A stretch of 64,000 nucleotides of DNA, taken from Rhyacophila brunnea (Eukaryota > Arthropoda > Insecta > Trichoptera > Rhyacophilidae). A model generated the notes under the pieces. It was given only the letters and a program-made list of their open reading frames with translations. It ran no database searches and was not told the DNA's origin. Below are positions 21,030 through 33,215 of the stretch, one piece after another. The position numbers and the translations under genes were made by a program. The DNA lies in NCBI GenBank assembly GCA_022495005.1, contig JAGYXB010001010.1, positions 2,914,001-2,978,000 of the forward strand, written 5' to 3'. How positions within the stretch are numbered: the stretch's first letter is position 1; the number at the start of each line of letters is the position of its first letter.

Positions 21030-23857
21030 GTAAGTCTGATTTACTTTCATCGAGTTTTCTTTTTAAATATAAAATGACAATACTGAGAAAGCCTTACCGT
21101 ACCATATATAATATTGTAAAAATTTCTTTCATTGGTAGGTACTTACTATTGTTTAAGTATTTTTTAATGGAATAGTATACTTGTTTTAATATTATGCGAT
21201 TCAACCATTCTAATAGTTTTTTTCCGAATATTATTTATTATAAAATATTTTATTTTTATTAATAACATAAATATTAATTCCACATAAATTTAATTAGGTA
21301 CAATAAGTGCACTATTATGTGAAATTTTACACATGAAAGAAAAATTTTAATATAACTATTACTTCCTACATTACGTTCTAAAGATTTTTATATGACCAAG
21401 TAATTTACTTTACTTACGTTGTTACTATTAGTTAATGAGTTATAATAGTTTTGATATTGTGATATTTCTAAATAAATATAATCCCAGTAAAGTTAAATCA
21501 AATGTTTAAATAGAATTTTAAATATTTTACATTAATAATGGATTAAATATATTTTTTTATACGCATTACATGAAATAAAATAGAGTAAAGAATTTAATAT
21601 TTACCTTTATAATACCTGTGCATTATGGCATACATCTGAAGCTATAATGTAATATATAGGTACCCACTATGAATAAAATTATATATTTTCAACGATCTTG
21701 AATAAATGGAAAATAACAACAGTAAATAAATTTATAGATGAGTAAATTAATGAAATGAATCTTTATAGCTATGATTAGATATAATAGAAAAAAAAATATA
21801 TATAATAATCGTAACTTAACTAAAGCTGGTAGTGAAAATTTTTCTTAGGCATATTAGATTTTTCCTAATCGATTATAACTCACGTAGGTATATATTTTTT
21901 ACCATACTTCGTAAATCATACTAAAATCAGTTTATATGGTAATATTGTTTTAATAACATATTATTATTTATCTATTGTTTATTAAGAATTTATACTAACA
22001 TTTTCTAATTACTGCGATATTTTGAACTGTCCACATTAATTTAAAGACATCTTATAATAAAATTATATAAATGATTCGATTGTAAACATATTATGTTAAT
22101 AGATATCATTACGGTTAGTAGAAAATAGTTATTAAAAAAAATATTCTACATAAAACATATTTTTCATAATAGTATAATAATATAATATAGCATTTTTAAA
22201 TCTAACAATAATAATTAATGAGTCATTAGTTCGCAGTTCAAAATAAAGGGAAACTCTTGTTTTGATTTTCAAATATCTCAAAATGTATATAGTTAATACC
22301 CTAAATGTAACTTTTGGTATCGTAGAATAATAATTTATGGCCATTTCCACAACATGTATGTCGTTCGAAGTTAAAAGGAAAATAATTACTCTCCATTCTA
22401 ACTATTTTAGTTAAATGAGTTACGCGAAATGGCTTTACCTACACGTCAGTCGGCTTAATTGCTTTATCCCCTAATAGGAAAGTTTAGATACGTTTAAAAA
22501 GGATAATTTAGGCTGACAACATGCTTACAGGTAAATTTTTCATTACGTTTATGGTCAAATGTATTCAACAGGTTGGAATAAAAATAACGCATACAATGAA
22601 TACAAAAATGGTGCTTTATTTAATTGCATAATTTATTAAAATGTCTCAGAGAAAAATATATTTTATGCCTAGTTATAAATAAGGTACATGATGTAAAAAT
22701 AATTACGACACAATTAAGATATAAGTATTATAGTTTGTGGTTTGTAGCATAGACACATTTTTTAAATTTATTGTAAGCTCTACTGCCCTTTCAATTAATC
22801 ATGTTACTGAAGACTCGACGTGGTCGATATAGCAAAATAAATAAACTCAATGCCTATTCGCTACGTTCGCTGATATTTGTTATAATAATCATTATCTTAT
22901 ATTGCTGTCACATTATTCCTTTTCTTTTATTCCTCATCGCTTCAGTTTAGTAATAAGTACCATTCTAAATAAGTAATGTAGTAAAGTATACTTTTGAGTA
23001 TATTAAGATAACAAACGCTGCTCAAAGAAATTTGTGGACATGTTGGAAAAAATATGATTATATATTAATCAGAGTAAAGTGGAGTTAGTTATATAATAGC
23101 TAAATTGAGACCAGACGTACCAGATTGGACATTGGGTTTTGTTGAAAGAACCGGAAAGCTATAAAGTTTTGAAATGTAGCCCGTCGTTTCTATTAATAAT
23201 AGGGACGACGGACTATATTGTTGGGTTTCCGGTTAATTTCAATGGCTTCCTTTACCAAGCGTGAAAAGTACCCTTTATTCCAGTCCAGTATCCTGTAAAT
23301 CTTTAGATAGACCTCTGCAACGTGCCCAAAATGTCGAGAAAGGGGAAGGAAGAATACATGCCGACATGGGGTAGTTCGTAGCTTCATAAGTATCAATTGA
23401 GGTAACTTCTACATAATTTACTACGACGTATGTATTATTATATTTTATGTCGTTAAAAGGTACTATAAATTATAGCCCTCCCTTCTGCCTTCATCGTCAA
23501 ATTCGTTAAAGTTTGTCAGATTCATCTTACTATCGTTATCTAGCATTATCGCTTTAATACTATTTTAGTTCATCTAAGTCGGTTGCACTTTTGACGTGAC
23601 GTTTTATATCATGCTTACTTTATTCTTGGTGTCAGCCTGATTTTTTTTTGTTAAAACTCTAGTAGTTGACGAGGACCCAAATTACTGTTGGTATTGAAAC
23701 TATCACATAACCAGACTTAATTTAAATTAAATACTTGTACCTATATTATTTTATTTATTAAGGAAAAGAAACAGTTACATTGATTATAAATATATTATAT
23801 AAAAATAGATTAGAGAGAGATATTTCAACCAGCAAAGTTTTTATAATATATAAATTT
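21030..23857. other. Long AT-rich stretch, no feature recognised
   Basis: Very AT-rich. Short frames (22132-22350, 23193-23396 on the minus strand) show no family resemblance. A small imperfect hairpin around CCCGTCGTTTC/GGGACGACGG is at about 23179-23213. Confidence 0.5.
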
Positions 23858-23858
23858 G

Positions 23859-24135
23859 GGGGTGTATTTTTAAGGTGAACTCATTCCACTACTTGACGAA
23901 AATGAGTTATGAATGCCAGAATTTAAAGGATAACATTTTGAACAAGTATTTTTTATATAGAAGATAATATCATAGAATCCAATCCAGTAGAAAATCGACT
24001 TCAAAATCGGTGTTAGTTACAAAAGTAACTTATTCCAATACTAAAAACATATTTAACATCAACACCATAAATAGTTTTTTGGCGTTTGCCATAAATTTGT
24101 TGAAGTAGAATAAGTTTACTTTGAAAATACACCCC
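23859..24135. mobile_element. Terminal-inverted-repeat MITE, 277 bp
   Basis: Both ends open GGGGTGTATTTT and continue as an imperfect inverted repeat of about 35 bp (AA(A/G)GT(A/G)AACT(C/T)ATTC). No ORF and no clear TSD, so the superfamily is left open. Confidence 0.7.
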
Positions 24136-24729
24136 TCAATAAATTATAACATAGAAAATAACAATATATAAAGTAAGAAAAACATAAAATTGAAATAAAT
24201 TACATAGGAAAAATAAAACAAGAATATTCAATAATAAAAATTAATAATAAGATGAAAATGTAACATTTTTATAATATATTATAATATATAATGTATTTTA
24301 AGCATTATTCAAATTAATACAGATGTATTATATAAAATAAAACAGAAAAGAGAATAATAAGGAGAGAAAATAGGCATACATTTGAAATTCGATTAGTGTC
24401 AATTATACAACATTTTGAAAATAGCGCATTTTATTGAAGCAGATGAATTATTGAACGGACCAACGGTAAAGAAATAAATATCATAATTTAAAAAAGAGCG
24501 CCAAAAAAGGAAGTTTCGTGTAAAATTAAAATCAATACGACTGACATGGTAAAAAGTTTGGTTTCGCATAAATCTTGATGGACAATGGAAACTCACCCTA
24601 CAGAATAGGTTTGGCAAATAAACAAAACCATTGATAATTTTTAAAATAAAATACTGGTCAGATAGAGAACATCGATTTTACAAGGATGGTACCAGAAGAG
24701 ATGCAGTCTTCGTGTGATTATGATGTACA
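24136..24729. other. No feature recognised
   Basis: AT-rich. The minus-strand frame 24399-24617 has no recognisable family. Confidence 0.45.
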
Positions 24730-24840
24730 TCAGTGATTATGTATTATGATATCACCGGAAATCAAAACCCGAAACTTCTGGTGTGAGAAGCCAGTAAGTA
24801 CTTCACACGTTGGGCTACGAGAGCCGTCACATCTCTAATC
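24730..24840 (-). mobile_element. Diverged tRNA-derived SINE
   Basis: On the minus strand the head GGCTCTCGTAGCCCAACGTG is followed by a degenerate B box (TCGGGTTTTGATTTCC). It resembles the SINE at 37218-37410, which also starts GGCTCTCGT. No TSD. Confidence 0.5.
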
Positions 24841-25705
24841 AAAATATTTATTTAATCTTCGTATTAAATCAATTTAGAATAATGCCAAAAATATATTTTT
24901 TGTATTACCTTTTTTCGCCTTTTTTCTATATTAATTAAGTTTAGTTCATTGTTTTTCAATATATACCAATAATACTTATTTGTTACATACGCTATTTGAA
25001 CCCATGAACCGCTCTCCTATCGCGGACACTATCTATAGTGATTAAAATATTATAAAATTTATAAATACTTAAGTAGTGTCTATCTGGTGAAAAAGCAATC
25101 AATATACCATCATTTTCTCATATACCTATATTACAATTTGATTAACAATAATTCTCACAATATTTTTAATGGATAGAGCGAGAAAAAAATACAGGATGTA
25201 ATAGTTTCTCGCTCTGCTTAATTATGTAGACGGTATGGAAATATCAACAGTTTTTTTTTTGTTTCATGGTTATAAAAAAATCGTCTACGAATTGAAACCT
25301 CATTAAAAATGTAAATATTTGAAGCAGGTGCGATGAAAATAGAACCTAAAAACACACATTATGTATTTATCAAGTCTTAGTGCCCTCTATTCAGAGTGAA
25401 TTTATGCCAGAGGAATATTCATGTTATAAATTAGATCTTTTAATTATTATCAAATGAAAATTAAATTAAAATGTTATTTAAGTCGTATAATAATTATTTG
25501 GCTGATCCATGGACAATAAGACAACATATTTATTATTAATAATATATTAATAATTTTGTATTATCTCCGGAATCATGTTATATACTCATAATATCGTTTT
25601 TTTTTGTTTTCGTCTCATATCCGTTATCGAACGTTGCTGATGAGTTCGGCCATTATCTTCCTGCCCAGCACTGGACTGATTTAGAGTCTAAATAGGGATG
25701 GAGTG
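24841..25705. other. No gene; possible SINE relic
   Basis: On the minus strand, about 24985-25045 holds GGGTTCAAATA (B-box-like) in a tRNA-like context, too diverged to annotate. The rest is AT-rich. Confidence 0.35.
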
Positions 25706-26078
25706 TTAAGAGCATACTTCAGTGAAACGGCAAATAATTTTCAACTATAGGCGCGACGACATTTTGGACTCGCTGGCATTCGTAGAGCGAAAGTCGAGTT
25801 GTGATCACGTCAATTTGTTTCATGATGGCGACGGGGGTATTAATTCTTAAATCGTGTAAAGATGACTAAAAAACGTTACCCATTTACTTGAAAAAGAAAA
25901 CATGTTAATGAATATATAATTATTGTTACTAATAGAACAATAAACAGAACATTAAATGGACGCATGTTGAATTTTTATGACAAATTATGTTTTGTTCCGC
26001 AGGCGTCGTTTGCACAATCTTCGCGTCGCGTAGTCACGATTCTACCAGGGCCTCGCTTACCGGAGACCTTTCTTTTAA
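25706..26078 (+). mobile_element. TTAA-type MITE, full copy
   Basis: Starts TTAAGAGCATACTTCAG and ends near CCTTTCTTTTAA, with TTAA at both edges. It is homologous along its length to 36402-36768 (opposite orientation) and to the two halves of the interrupted copy at 29594-31077. The termini in the best copy form an imperfect inverted repeat (TTAAG.C....ACTTCAG). No ORF; a non-autonomous DNA transposon whose target may be TTAA. Confidence 0.75.
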
Positions 26079-27058
26079 TGATAAAATTCAGAATCATTAC
26101 ATCAAAAATCTATATAAAATTATTACTAATTCATGAATATTTTGAAAATTTGCAAATTTGACGTTTGTTGCTTGTTACTTGTCGAAATGTAATCTCTGAT
26201 AGTTTCCATTTGCATTTAAAGCAAGATCATTTATGAAAAAAGACTGTTTAGAACACCAAAATGACCAATATATTATATACATTTGACAGCTGACCATGTT
26301 ATATTATAAACCAATCAAATCAAGCGTCAACGCGATTGGGTTGGTAGCTAAATCGTTCTATACAATCGCTATTTAAAGTTGAATATTGCTCACGATATTG
26401 AAGTTAATAGTCTCACAAACCCATATCCATCTTGCACCATATCCGGTCTTAATCAGGCATATCACGGGACTCTACATATCTCAAGAGCAGTTACCTAATA
26501 CAGAGGTCACTATATACTCAAGTATCTTTAACTGAATTGAAAGTTAAGACTTATGGGAAAGAGGGGCACAAAAAACCAAAATTAACAATTGTAATATATA
26601 AGAAAATCATATCGGCCTTATAGCTTGGGTCGGATGATCTGATGGCCCAATAGCTGGTTGAGCAACTCTTCCTCTTCCGTGCACATTTTAGGACATCCCT
26701 AGAAGGTGGGCATGTTGAACGGATAATTGGATGGATAAAGGATTTTCCACGACAGTCGACGTGGATCGTTGGATCTGGTTGGGTCTGTGAGTTTGTTCGT
26801 ATATTTGGACCTTTATTACGCCTACGTTTACATGCATCCGCGCTAGAAAAAAACACTATTACTTATTAGGATAACGAATAAAATTTTAAATCATCATAAT
26901 TTTTTTAATATTATTTTTATCGGTTTATTAAAAATGCCACAGCCTTAAAATAAACACACAGATGGTGAACAATATCTTGGAATAAAAGTATATTATCCGA
27001 GGTAAATTTTCATGAACCGATTGAACGTTTCCAGGGGTGAAAGCACATATTCGTCGGT
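26079..27058. other. No feature recognised
   Basis: The 101-codon minus-strand frame 26551-26856 has no recognisable domain. No repeat boundaries seen. Confidence 0.4.
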
Positions 27059-27810
27059 AGGCTGTTGTCATCATCATCATCATCATCGTCATCATCATCA
27101 GCCTGAATCCATCTACTGATGGATGAAGGCCTCTTTAAGCTGCTTCCACTTCTCCACTGAATGTCTTCAGAATGCAGGAACTTGCTGAAGTAAGCAACAA
27201 AGTAGGTTTGAAAATAAATGTAACAAAGACGAAAGTCATGTTTAACTGCTTTGCGGGCCAAAAAGAGATCCTCATCAATGGCACTCAGCTTGAACTGGTG
27301 AAAAACTACATTTATCTGGGACAACAAGTGTCTATAGATGGATGTATATTTGATGAAATTGTTCGCAGAGTAAAACTAGGATGGAGTGCTTTTGGCCGCC
27401 TGAATAATGTCTTCAAAAGAGACCTTCCACTGTGCCTAAACCACAAAGTGTTCCCGTAATCACATATGCGTGTGAAACATGGACCCTTAGTAAACGAGAG
27501 ATCCAAAAACTTATAGTAGCACAACGTGGTATTGAGAGGTGCATGCTGGGCATAACGCGAAAGAACAAAAAGAGGATGAGTGGATAAGGAAGCAGACAAG
27601 GGTTTGCTATGTAATAGAGTTCATTAAAACCCTCAAATGGAGATGGGCTGGACTCATAGCTCGAAGAAGAGACAATCGTTGGACAAATTTAGTCAATCAG
27701 TGGTATCCAAGAGGTACAAAACGTCCGCAAGGTAGAGTTAGAGGCCGCTGGATCGATGGAATGATACAGTTCTGCGAAAGTACGTGGCAGCGCAACGCAC
27801 AGGCTGATGT
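27059..27810 (-). mobile_element. RTE-type LINE insertion with inverted 5' part
   Basis: A minus-strand piece (about 27067-27165) holds a (TCA)n tail, then the antisense of the ORF end (EKWKQLKEAFIHQ). Directly next to it, on the plus strand (about 27168-27803), is the preceding part of the same ORF, from MQELAEVSNKVGLKINVTKTKVM to STWQRNAQA. The two pieces are contiguous in the parent element and lie in opposite directions, as expected from twin priming during target-primed reverse transcription. Candidate TSDs AGGCTGTTGT (27059-27068) and AGGCTGATGT (27801-27810) match at 9 of 10, though part of the second may be element sequence. Frameshifts and stops make it dead. Confidence 0.75.
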
Positions 27811-28637
27811 AATTAAATTTTTTATACCGGAACCCCTCCAACACTTAATTTTGTTACGCAACTGCTTTAGAAATACGTCTGCTGTAAAGTATTTTGTAAA
27901 TAACTTGTGCATATTTGTTTTCGCTAACGTTCCCACTTAACAAAATGGTCGATCGGTTTGCCATGAAAAACAAATAGTGTTTTATATATCGTTAAAATAT
28001 TCTTAACACGAGCTCTCAGTACTAAATGGTCGTGCATTAAAACAAATAAAAAAATAGAATAGCATTAACGATGCGTTCCGAAAATAAAACTTATTTTTGC
28101 AATTTTGTTTTGTATTGACTGATCTATAAATACATGATGAATTCCTTTAGAAAGATAAACTCACGATTCGTAAACAAACATTTTATTTATTTTTAAATCG
28201 GAGCAATCGGAAGATATGATTTTTAACTGAATTAGCGTATGGTGAATATTTCTTAGGTTGATCACATTACCAATGGGGAGGTCATAAGTTGAACCAACTA
28301 GGCCAAGGTAATAATCATAGTATATTACGCGAAGCGCAGAAAGGCTGCATGTTTCGGTTATATTATTCTGCGCTATGAGAAATATTATTTACTCCAGCAC
28401 ATACTTCCAAGAAAATGTCGAAGAGAAACGGAAGTATAAAATCTTTTCATTCAGACACATTTATAGCGTCATGGATGACGGCCGTGCACAAATCGCAATT
28501 GCATATTATACATGATGGATGGGGATCGGATAACTCAAACTATGTCGACGACAGATCAACAAAGCAAATGAATAAAATGATACTGTCATTTGAATTATAC
28601 CTATATGAACTAAATAGTGTTACTGTCAACATAATAG
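27811..28637. other. No feature recognised
   Basis: AT-rich; no family resemblance in the short frames. Confidence 0.45.
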
Positions 28638-28760
28638 TATCATCATCATCATCATTAGCCTCGCCAATTCGATAATTTTCTTCTTGTCTCGTGCATTGCG
28701 TTATCTCATACTTCCACAGAACTACACCATTTCATCGATCCAGCTACCGTAGATGACCAG
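28638..28760 (-). mobile_element. RTE 3'-end relic
   Basis: (ATC)n followed by TTAGCC and a diverged antisense copy of the RTE 3' region (the equivalent of the TCTTGTGCATTGCGTT segment). Too short to hold coding sequence. Confidence 0.55.
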
Positions 28761-29593
28761 ATTTGTCAAGTGACTGTCCTTAATTTGAGCTATAATTTTA
28801 CTTACAAGTTTCTATATTCCAGTTTTCATATAAGTACTTTTTTTTGTTTCGTTATCTATTTTTCCCGTGTGTTTACCTTGGATGTTATGTTATACCCAGC
28901 GTGTAGCTTTTTAATCCACGCTGTAGCCTCTTTTGAATTGGTGGTACATGCTTCACACGCAAATGTGATATAAGAAGCAAACAGGGCCAGGAAGGAACTA
29001 TAAATATTTTTTTAGCGAGTCCGGGATCATTTTAAGGACCCAAATACTTCATTATAAACGAAACAGTAAGTTAACTAAATTATACAACTGTATTTGTAGA
29101 TTTCTTCATTAGAATATTGCCAAAAATGAAAACGTTTTAAATAATACAATGTAAATGGTTCGTTTCTTGGATTCAAAATATGTTGATCCTTTAATCTCAG
29201 GATTGAATATCTGCTGGGGATTGCAATCATTTCGTAGAGTTGCTTTTTGGGTGAGTGGAAAACAAGAACGCAATATTTCCTAAGCGAATGAGATTCATGA
29301 CGCAGAAGACTAAATGAAGCTTATCTACAGAAATAAATATTTTAAAGAGGCAATACGGACGCAGCTGTCTCGAGTTGCAATTAATGCCGTACTACTTTAC
29401 TATTTATAAAAAGTAGATATTAGGTACCAATTGACCTATATTTCAAACGCCCTCTAAAAAATAGTCAAGACCGGTATTTAGCAGGAAAACAAGCGACATT
29501 TGCTGCAATATTCTATTAAATGTAATATTTAGTTTTATGTTTATGTTTATAATATATGTAAAAAATAGTTTAAATATTTTTTTAAAACAAACA
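28761..29593. other. No feature recognised
   Basis: No convincing ORF or repeat. The plus-strand frame 28770-28973 is hydrophobic but has no known family. Confidence 0.4.
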
Positions 29594-29733
29594 CTAAGGC
29601 ACGAGCACAAGCATTTCAGCTGAGGCACGGTCTAAAACGATCGTGACTACGCAACGCATGGATTGTGCAAACGACGCTAATTTATCGTAGAAATTCAAAA
29701 TGCGTGAATTTAATGTTATGTTTATTGTTATTT

Positions 29734-30838
29734 CATCATCATCATCATCATCAGCCGGGGTCAATCCACTGCTGGATGAAGGCCTCCCCAAGCTTTCTCC
29801 AACTCTCTCGGTCCTGTGTCGTTCGCTGCCACGTATTTCCGCCAAACTTTACCAGTTCGTCAATCCAGCGGCTTTTAGGGCGACCCTGTGGCCGTTTCGT
29901 GCCCCTTGGGTACCACTGGATGACGGCATTTGTCCAGCGGCCGTCTTTTCGGCGAGCAATGTGCCCCGTCCATCTCCATTTCAGCTGTTTGGCAACGTCT
30001 ATTACATCGCGTACTCTTGTCTGCTTCCTAACCCATTCGTTTCTCTTACGGTCCTTTCGCGTGATGCCCAACATGCATCTCTCCATGCCTCGCTGTGTGA
30101 CTCTTAGCCTTTGGACATCTCTCGTGTTGAGGGTCCACGTCTCGCAGCCATACGTGAGCACGGATAGCACACATTGGTTGAACACCCTACGCTTAAGACA
30201 TAATGGTAGGTCACTCTTGAAGATAATATTCAGACGTCCTAAAGCACTCCATCCCAGCTTTGTTCTTCGAGCAATTTCATCGTGCATGCTTCCGTCTATG
30301 GACACCTGCTGTCCGAGATAGACGTAGCTGCTGACTTGCTCGAGTTGGGTGCCAGAAATACAGATAATCGCAGGGTCCGAAAAACAGTTCCTCATCACTT
30401 TTGTCTTTAAGACCGACCGTTTGACTGACATCCGCGAGTTCTTGCATTCTACCTTGGAGGTCTTTCGGGTCTTGTGAGAGTATAACAATATCATCTGCAA
30501 AGCGCAGGTGACTGAGATGCTCTCCGTTAATTGGAACACCTTTTTCCTCCCAATCAAGTTTCCTAAATAAGTCCTCAAGAGTAGCGGTGAATAGTTTAGG
30601 TGAAATGGTATCATCTTGCCGGACACCTTTGTTAATGGGGAATTTACACGACCGTTTGTGGAGTTTCACGCATGCTGTGGCATCACTGTATATACTGTTC
30701 AATATGTTTATGTAGCGTCTGGAAATTCCTTGGTTGCTAAGGGGGTCTATAATTGAGAATTTGTTGATGGAATCAAACGCCCTTTCATAGTCTATAAAAC
30801 CAAGATATAATGATTTCCCTGACGACCTGTATATTATG
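29734..30838 (-). mobile_element. 5'-truncated RTE-type LINE
   Basis: Inserted in a MITE, with a perfect 12-bp TSD TTATTGTTATTT (29722-29733 and 30839-30850). The 3' end is a (TGA)n tail (29734-29752 on the minus strand). The element retains the RT fingers/palm region from the end of motif A onwards and the basic C-terminal region. The 5' truncation and short microsatellite tail are typical of RTE-clade LINEs. Relatives occur at 27059-27810, 28638, 49741, 58626, 60025 and 62296. Confidence 0.88.
29751..30830 (-). pseudogene. RTE reverse transcriptase C-terminal part
   Basis: Two overlapping frames make up the remnant. The first (from about 30830 to 30410) has a YERAFDSI motif A region, GVRQDDTISPKLF (motif B) and LRFADDIVI with the catalytic FADD. 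After a small deletion near 30410 the frame changes, and the second runs from LKTKVMRNCFS through YLGQQVSIDG, RGMERCMLGITRKDRKR, the WTGHIARRKDGRWTNAVIQW block and RGTKRPQGRPKSRWIDELVKFG to IQQWIDPG. The endonuclease domain is missing through 5' truncation, so it cannot move by itself. Confidence 0.85.
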
Positions 30839-31499
30839 TTATTGTTATTTAAGTAATAATATATTCATAGACATGTTTTGTTCTTCGAGTAAATAGTAAT
30901 TACGTAACATTTTTTAGTCATCTTTACACGATTTAAGAATTAATTCCTCCGACGCCAACACAAAACAAATTGACGTGCGAACAGGTCGACTATCGCTCTC
31001 CGACTGGCAACGCATGCAAAATTACGTCCCATCTATTGCTGAAAAATATTTTCCGTTTCACTGAAGTATGCTCTTAAACTACCTAGAGCGAGGCTCCTCA
31101 ATTCCGAGAAGACTGCCGTTGTACGCTGGAAGTAGGGATTGCAATACCGAATGAATATATCAATACCGGTATTTCTTATTGAATACCGATATTAATACCG
31201 GTAGTTAGTTAGTTACCGGTCAAAACATATTATAGAACCAAAGAAGTACTTATGAATAAAAATATAATTGTTAAAATCTATTAAAAACATTATTGTATGG
31301 CAACTTGAAGTACCCACCTACATTTATGTAAATGTCCAAAAAATCATAATTTTTTAGAACTGATATTTTTTTAAAACTCCGGGTACAGAAAAATCTCTCT
31401 AAAATTCAACTTCTGTTGGATGTACTATCAACGTTGGATCAATAATTATAGAATATGTAATTGGAAATATTTGCCATGAATGTTTTCTTTTTTGAAATA

Positions 31500-32799
31500 C
31501 GAGGGTGGGTCAATAAGTCCTTAGAAAAGCCGACAGGTGGCGCGACTAGTACTGTAAGCGGTTTGTTTTCATGCAGCGGCACTACCGATTCAGTATGTTG
31601 CGAAGTTTCAATCAGATTGGTAGGGTTGTTGTGTGTTTCTCGTACATTTAAAAAAAAAATTTGCTTGTGGAAAATGGAAAAATGGAAAATGGAGAAAATT
31701 GAGTTTAGAGCTGTTATTAAACATTTTAATATAAAAGGGTTAACAGCAAAGGAAATAAAAAATGAGTTGGATTTAGTTCACGGCATATCTGCTCCTTCAC
31801 TTGCAACTATTTATAACTGGTTAAATGAATTTAAACGTGGTCGTACATCAACAAAGGATGAACCACGCTCAGGACGTCCTGTAGAGGTGACTACACCAGA
31901 AATGATCAATAAAATCCACGATATGGTGTTAAGTGACCGAAGATTAAAGTTGAGTGAGATAATTGAGGTTACAGGGATCTCAAAAGGTAGCGTCATTTCT
32001 ATTTTACATGACAAATTGGGCATGAAAAAATTTCTGCAAGATGGGTGCCGCGTTTGCTCACAGTCGACAATAAACGCAATAGGGTGGTGGCCTCTAAAGC
32101 CCTGTTGTCGCTCATGCAACGCAATCCGGATGAATTTTTTCGTCGCATTGTGACTGTAGATGAAACATGGATACACCACTATACTCCCGAGACGAAAGAA
32201 CAGTCAAAGCAGTGGATTGCGAAGGCAAACCATGTCCAAAGAAGGCAAAAACCGTAAAATCAGCTGGTAAGGTTATGGCTACTGTATTTTGGGATGCACG
32301 TGAAATTATTTTCGTTGACTATTTGGAAAAAGGAAAAACAATAACAGGGGATTATTATGCATCTTTATTGGACCAGCTAAAAAACGAAATTGAAGAAAAA
32401 CGGCCTCATTTAAACAGGAAAAAAATCCTCTTTCATCAGAACAATGCCCGTGTTCACACATGTTTACGATCAATGGCTAAAATTGAAGAATTGAAGTTCG
32501 AATTGGTCGACCACCCACCGTATTCGCCAGATTTAGCCCCAGTGACTTTTTCCTTTTCCCAAACTTAAAAAAATGGCTAAGTGGACAACGTTTTTTTTCA
32601 AATGAAGAAGTCATCGATTGGACAAATGCTTATTTTGAGGACCTTCCGAAAACTTATTTTTCTGACGGTTTAAAAAAATTGAGAAACGTCTAACCAAGTG
32701 TATTGAGCTCCAAGGAGATTATGTTGAGAAATAAAAAAAAAATACAAAAATAAAAACTGTTTTAATGCTTTTTTCTAAGGAATTATTGACCCACCCTCG
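31500..32799 (+). mobile_element. mariner element, 1300 bp, complete ends
   Basis: Terminal inverted repeats of about 28 bp open CGAGGGTGGGTCAATAAGTC and CGAGGGTGGGTCAATAATTC. A TA duplication flanks it (31498-31499 and 32800-32801). Length, TIRs and TA target are those of the mariner family. The transposase is broken, but the ends look intact, so it could be mobilised only by an outside enzyme. Confidence 0.92.
31674..32734 (+). pseudogene. mariner transposase, inactivated
   Basis: Begins at ATG 31674 (MEKWKMEK) with the helix-turn-helix paired-like DNA-binding region, then VDETWIHHYTPETKEQ with the first catalytic Asp (codon 32159-32161). At least four single-base losses shift the frame: near 32030, near 32223, near 32540 (just before the third catalytic Asp) and near 32685. 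The second catalytic position is Asn (AAC 32440-32442, in HQNNARVH) instead of Asp. So the DD34D triad is broken and the gene is dead. The true stop is TAA 32732-32734 after YVEK. Confidence 0.9.
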
Positions 32800-33104
32800 T
32801 ATATTAGGTAATTCATCGCGATAATTCTATACTTAAGTATATTTGAAGGATTTTGTTTTATTTTTATTTAATTTTTATTGGTTTCAGTCAATGAATGTAT
32901 TTGCGTTTTGGCAGCACAAAACTTATTCAATTTTAATCAATTTTTAAAAAACATATACGTGTATGTTTTCTTAATACTGAAAAAATCAGTATTTTGGATT
33001 TTTGAAACCGGTATTTTGGTATCGATTAATAAAAGAATACCGGTATTGCAATCCCTAGCTATCAGCCTAGGAACAGCTAATGCACTCAAAAAAACATCGT
33101 TATT

Positions 33105-33215
33105 TGAACTCAGATTAGTACCCGAGATCACCAGTACTTGAACTCTCGACCTGTATATTAATACCTGCCCGATTTTATTTCCACTGTACCACGCTGTAAT
33201 CGTCTGCCCTTTTCA
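33105..33215 (-). mobile_element. Diverged tRNA-derived SINE
   Basis: On the minus strand, GCGTGGTACAGTGGAAATAA (A-box region) and GAGAGTTCAAGTACTGG (B-box region) have the spacing of a tRNA-like SINE head. The rest is unclear. Confidence 0.4.

Larger units (their letters stand above)
29594..31077 (-). mobile_element. TTAA-type MITE split by an RTE LINE
   Basis: The left part (29594-29733) and right part (30839-31077) together match the MITE at 36402-36768 in the same orientation. The outer edge ends in TTAA at 31074-31077. The RTE element between them carries a 12-bp duplication of MITE sequence, so the LINE is the later event. Confidence 0.78.
31133..33056. mobile_element. hAT-type element interrupted by mariner
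   Basis: The ends open TAGGGATTGCAATACCG in inverted orientation. The outer parts (31133-31497 and 32802-33056) are AT-rich, with repeated ATACCGGTATT motifs near both ends and no ORF. Flanking 8-mers GCTGGAAG and GCTATCAG match only 5 of 8. The mariner at 31500-32799 splits it, so the original element was about 620 bp. Confidence 0.75.

Noticed and set aside
27010..27327. Poly-Asp minus-strand frame
   Set aside because: The Asp run is the translated trinucleotide tail of an RTE insertion, and the flanking parts belong to different pieces of it.
29665..30321. 218-codon plus-strand frame across the RTE LINE, with a poly-His start
   Set aside because: The His run is the antisense of the (TGA)n tail and the rest mirrors the RTE ORF. 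It is a shadow.
31461..31673. Extra 71 codons in front of the mariner transposase
   Set aside because: They begin outside the element's TIR and have no resemblance to transposases; the family start is the ATG at 31674.
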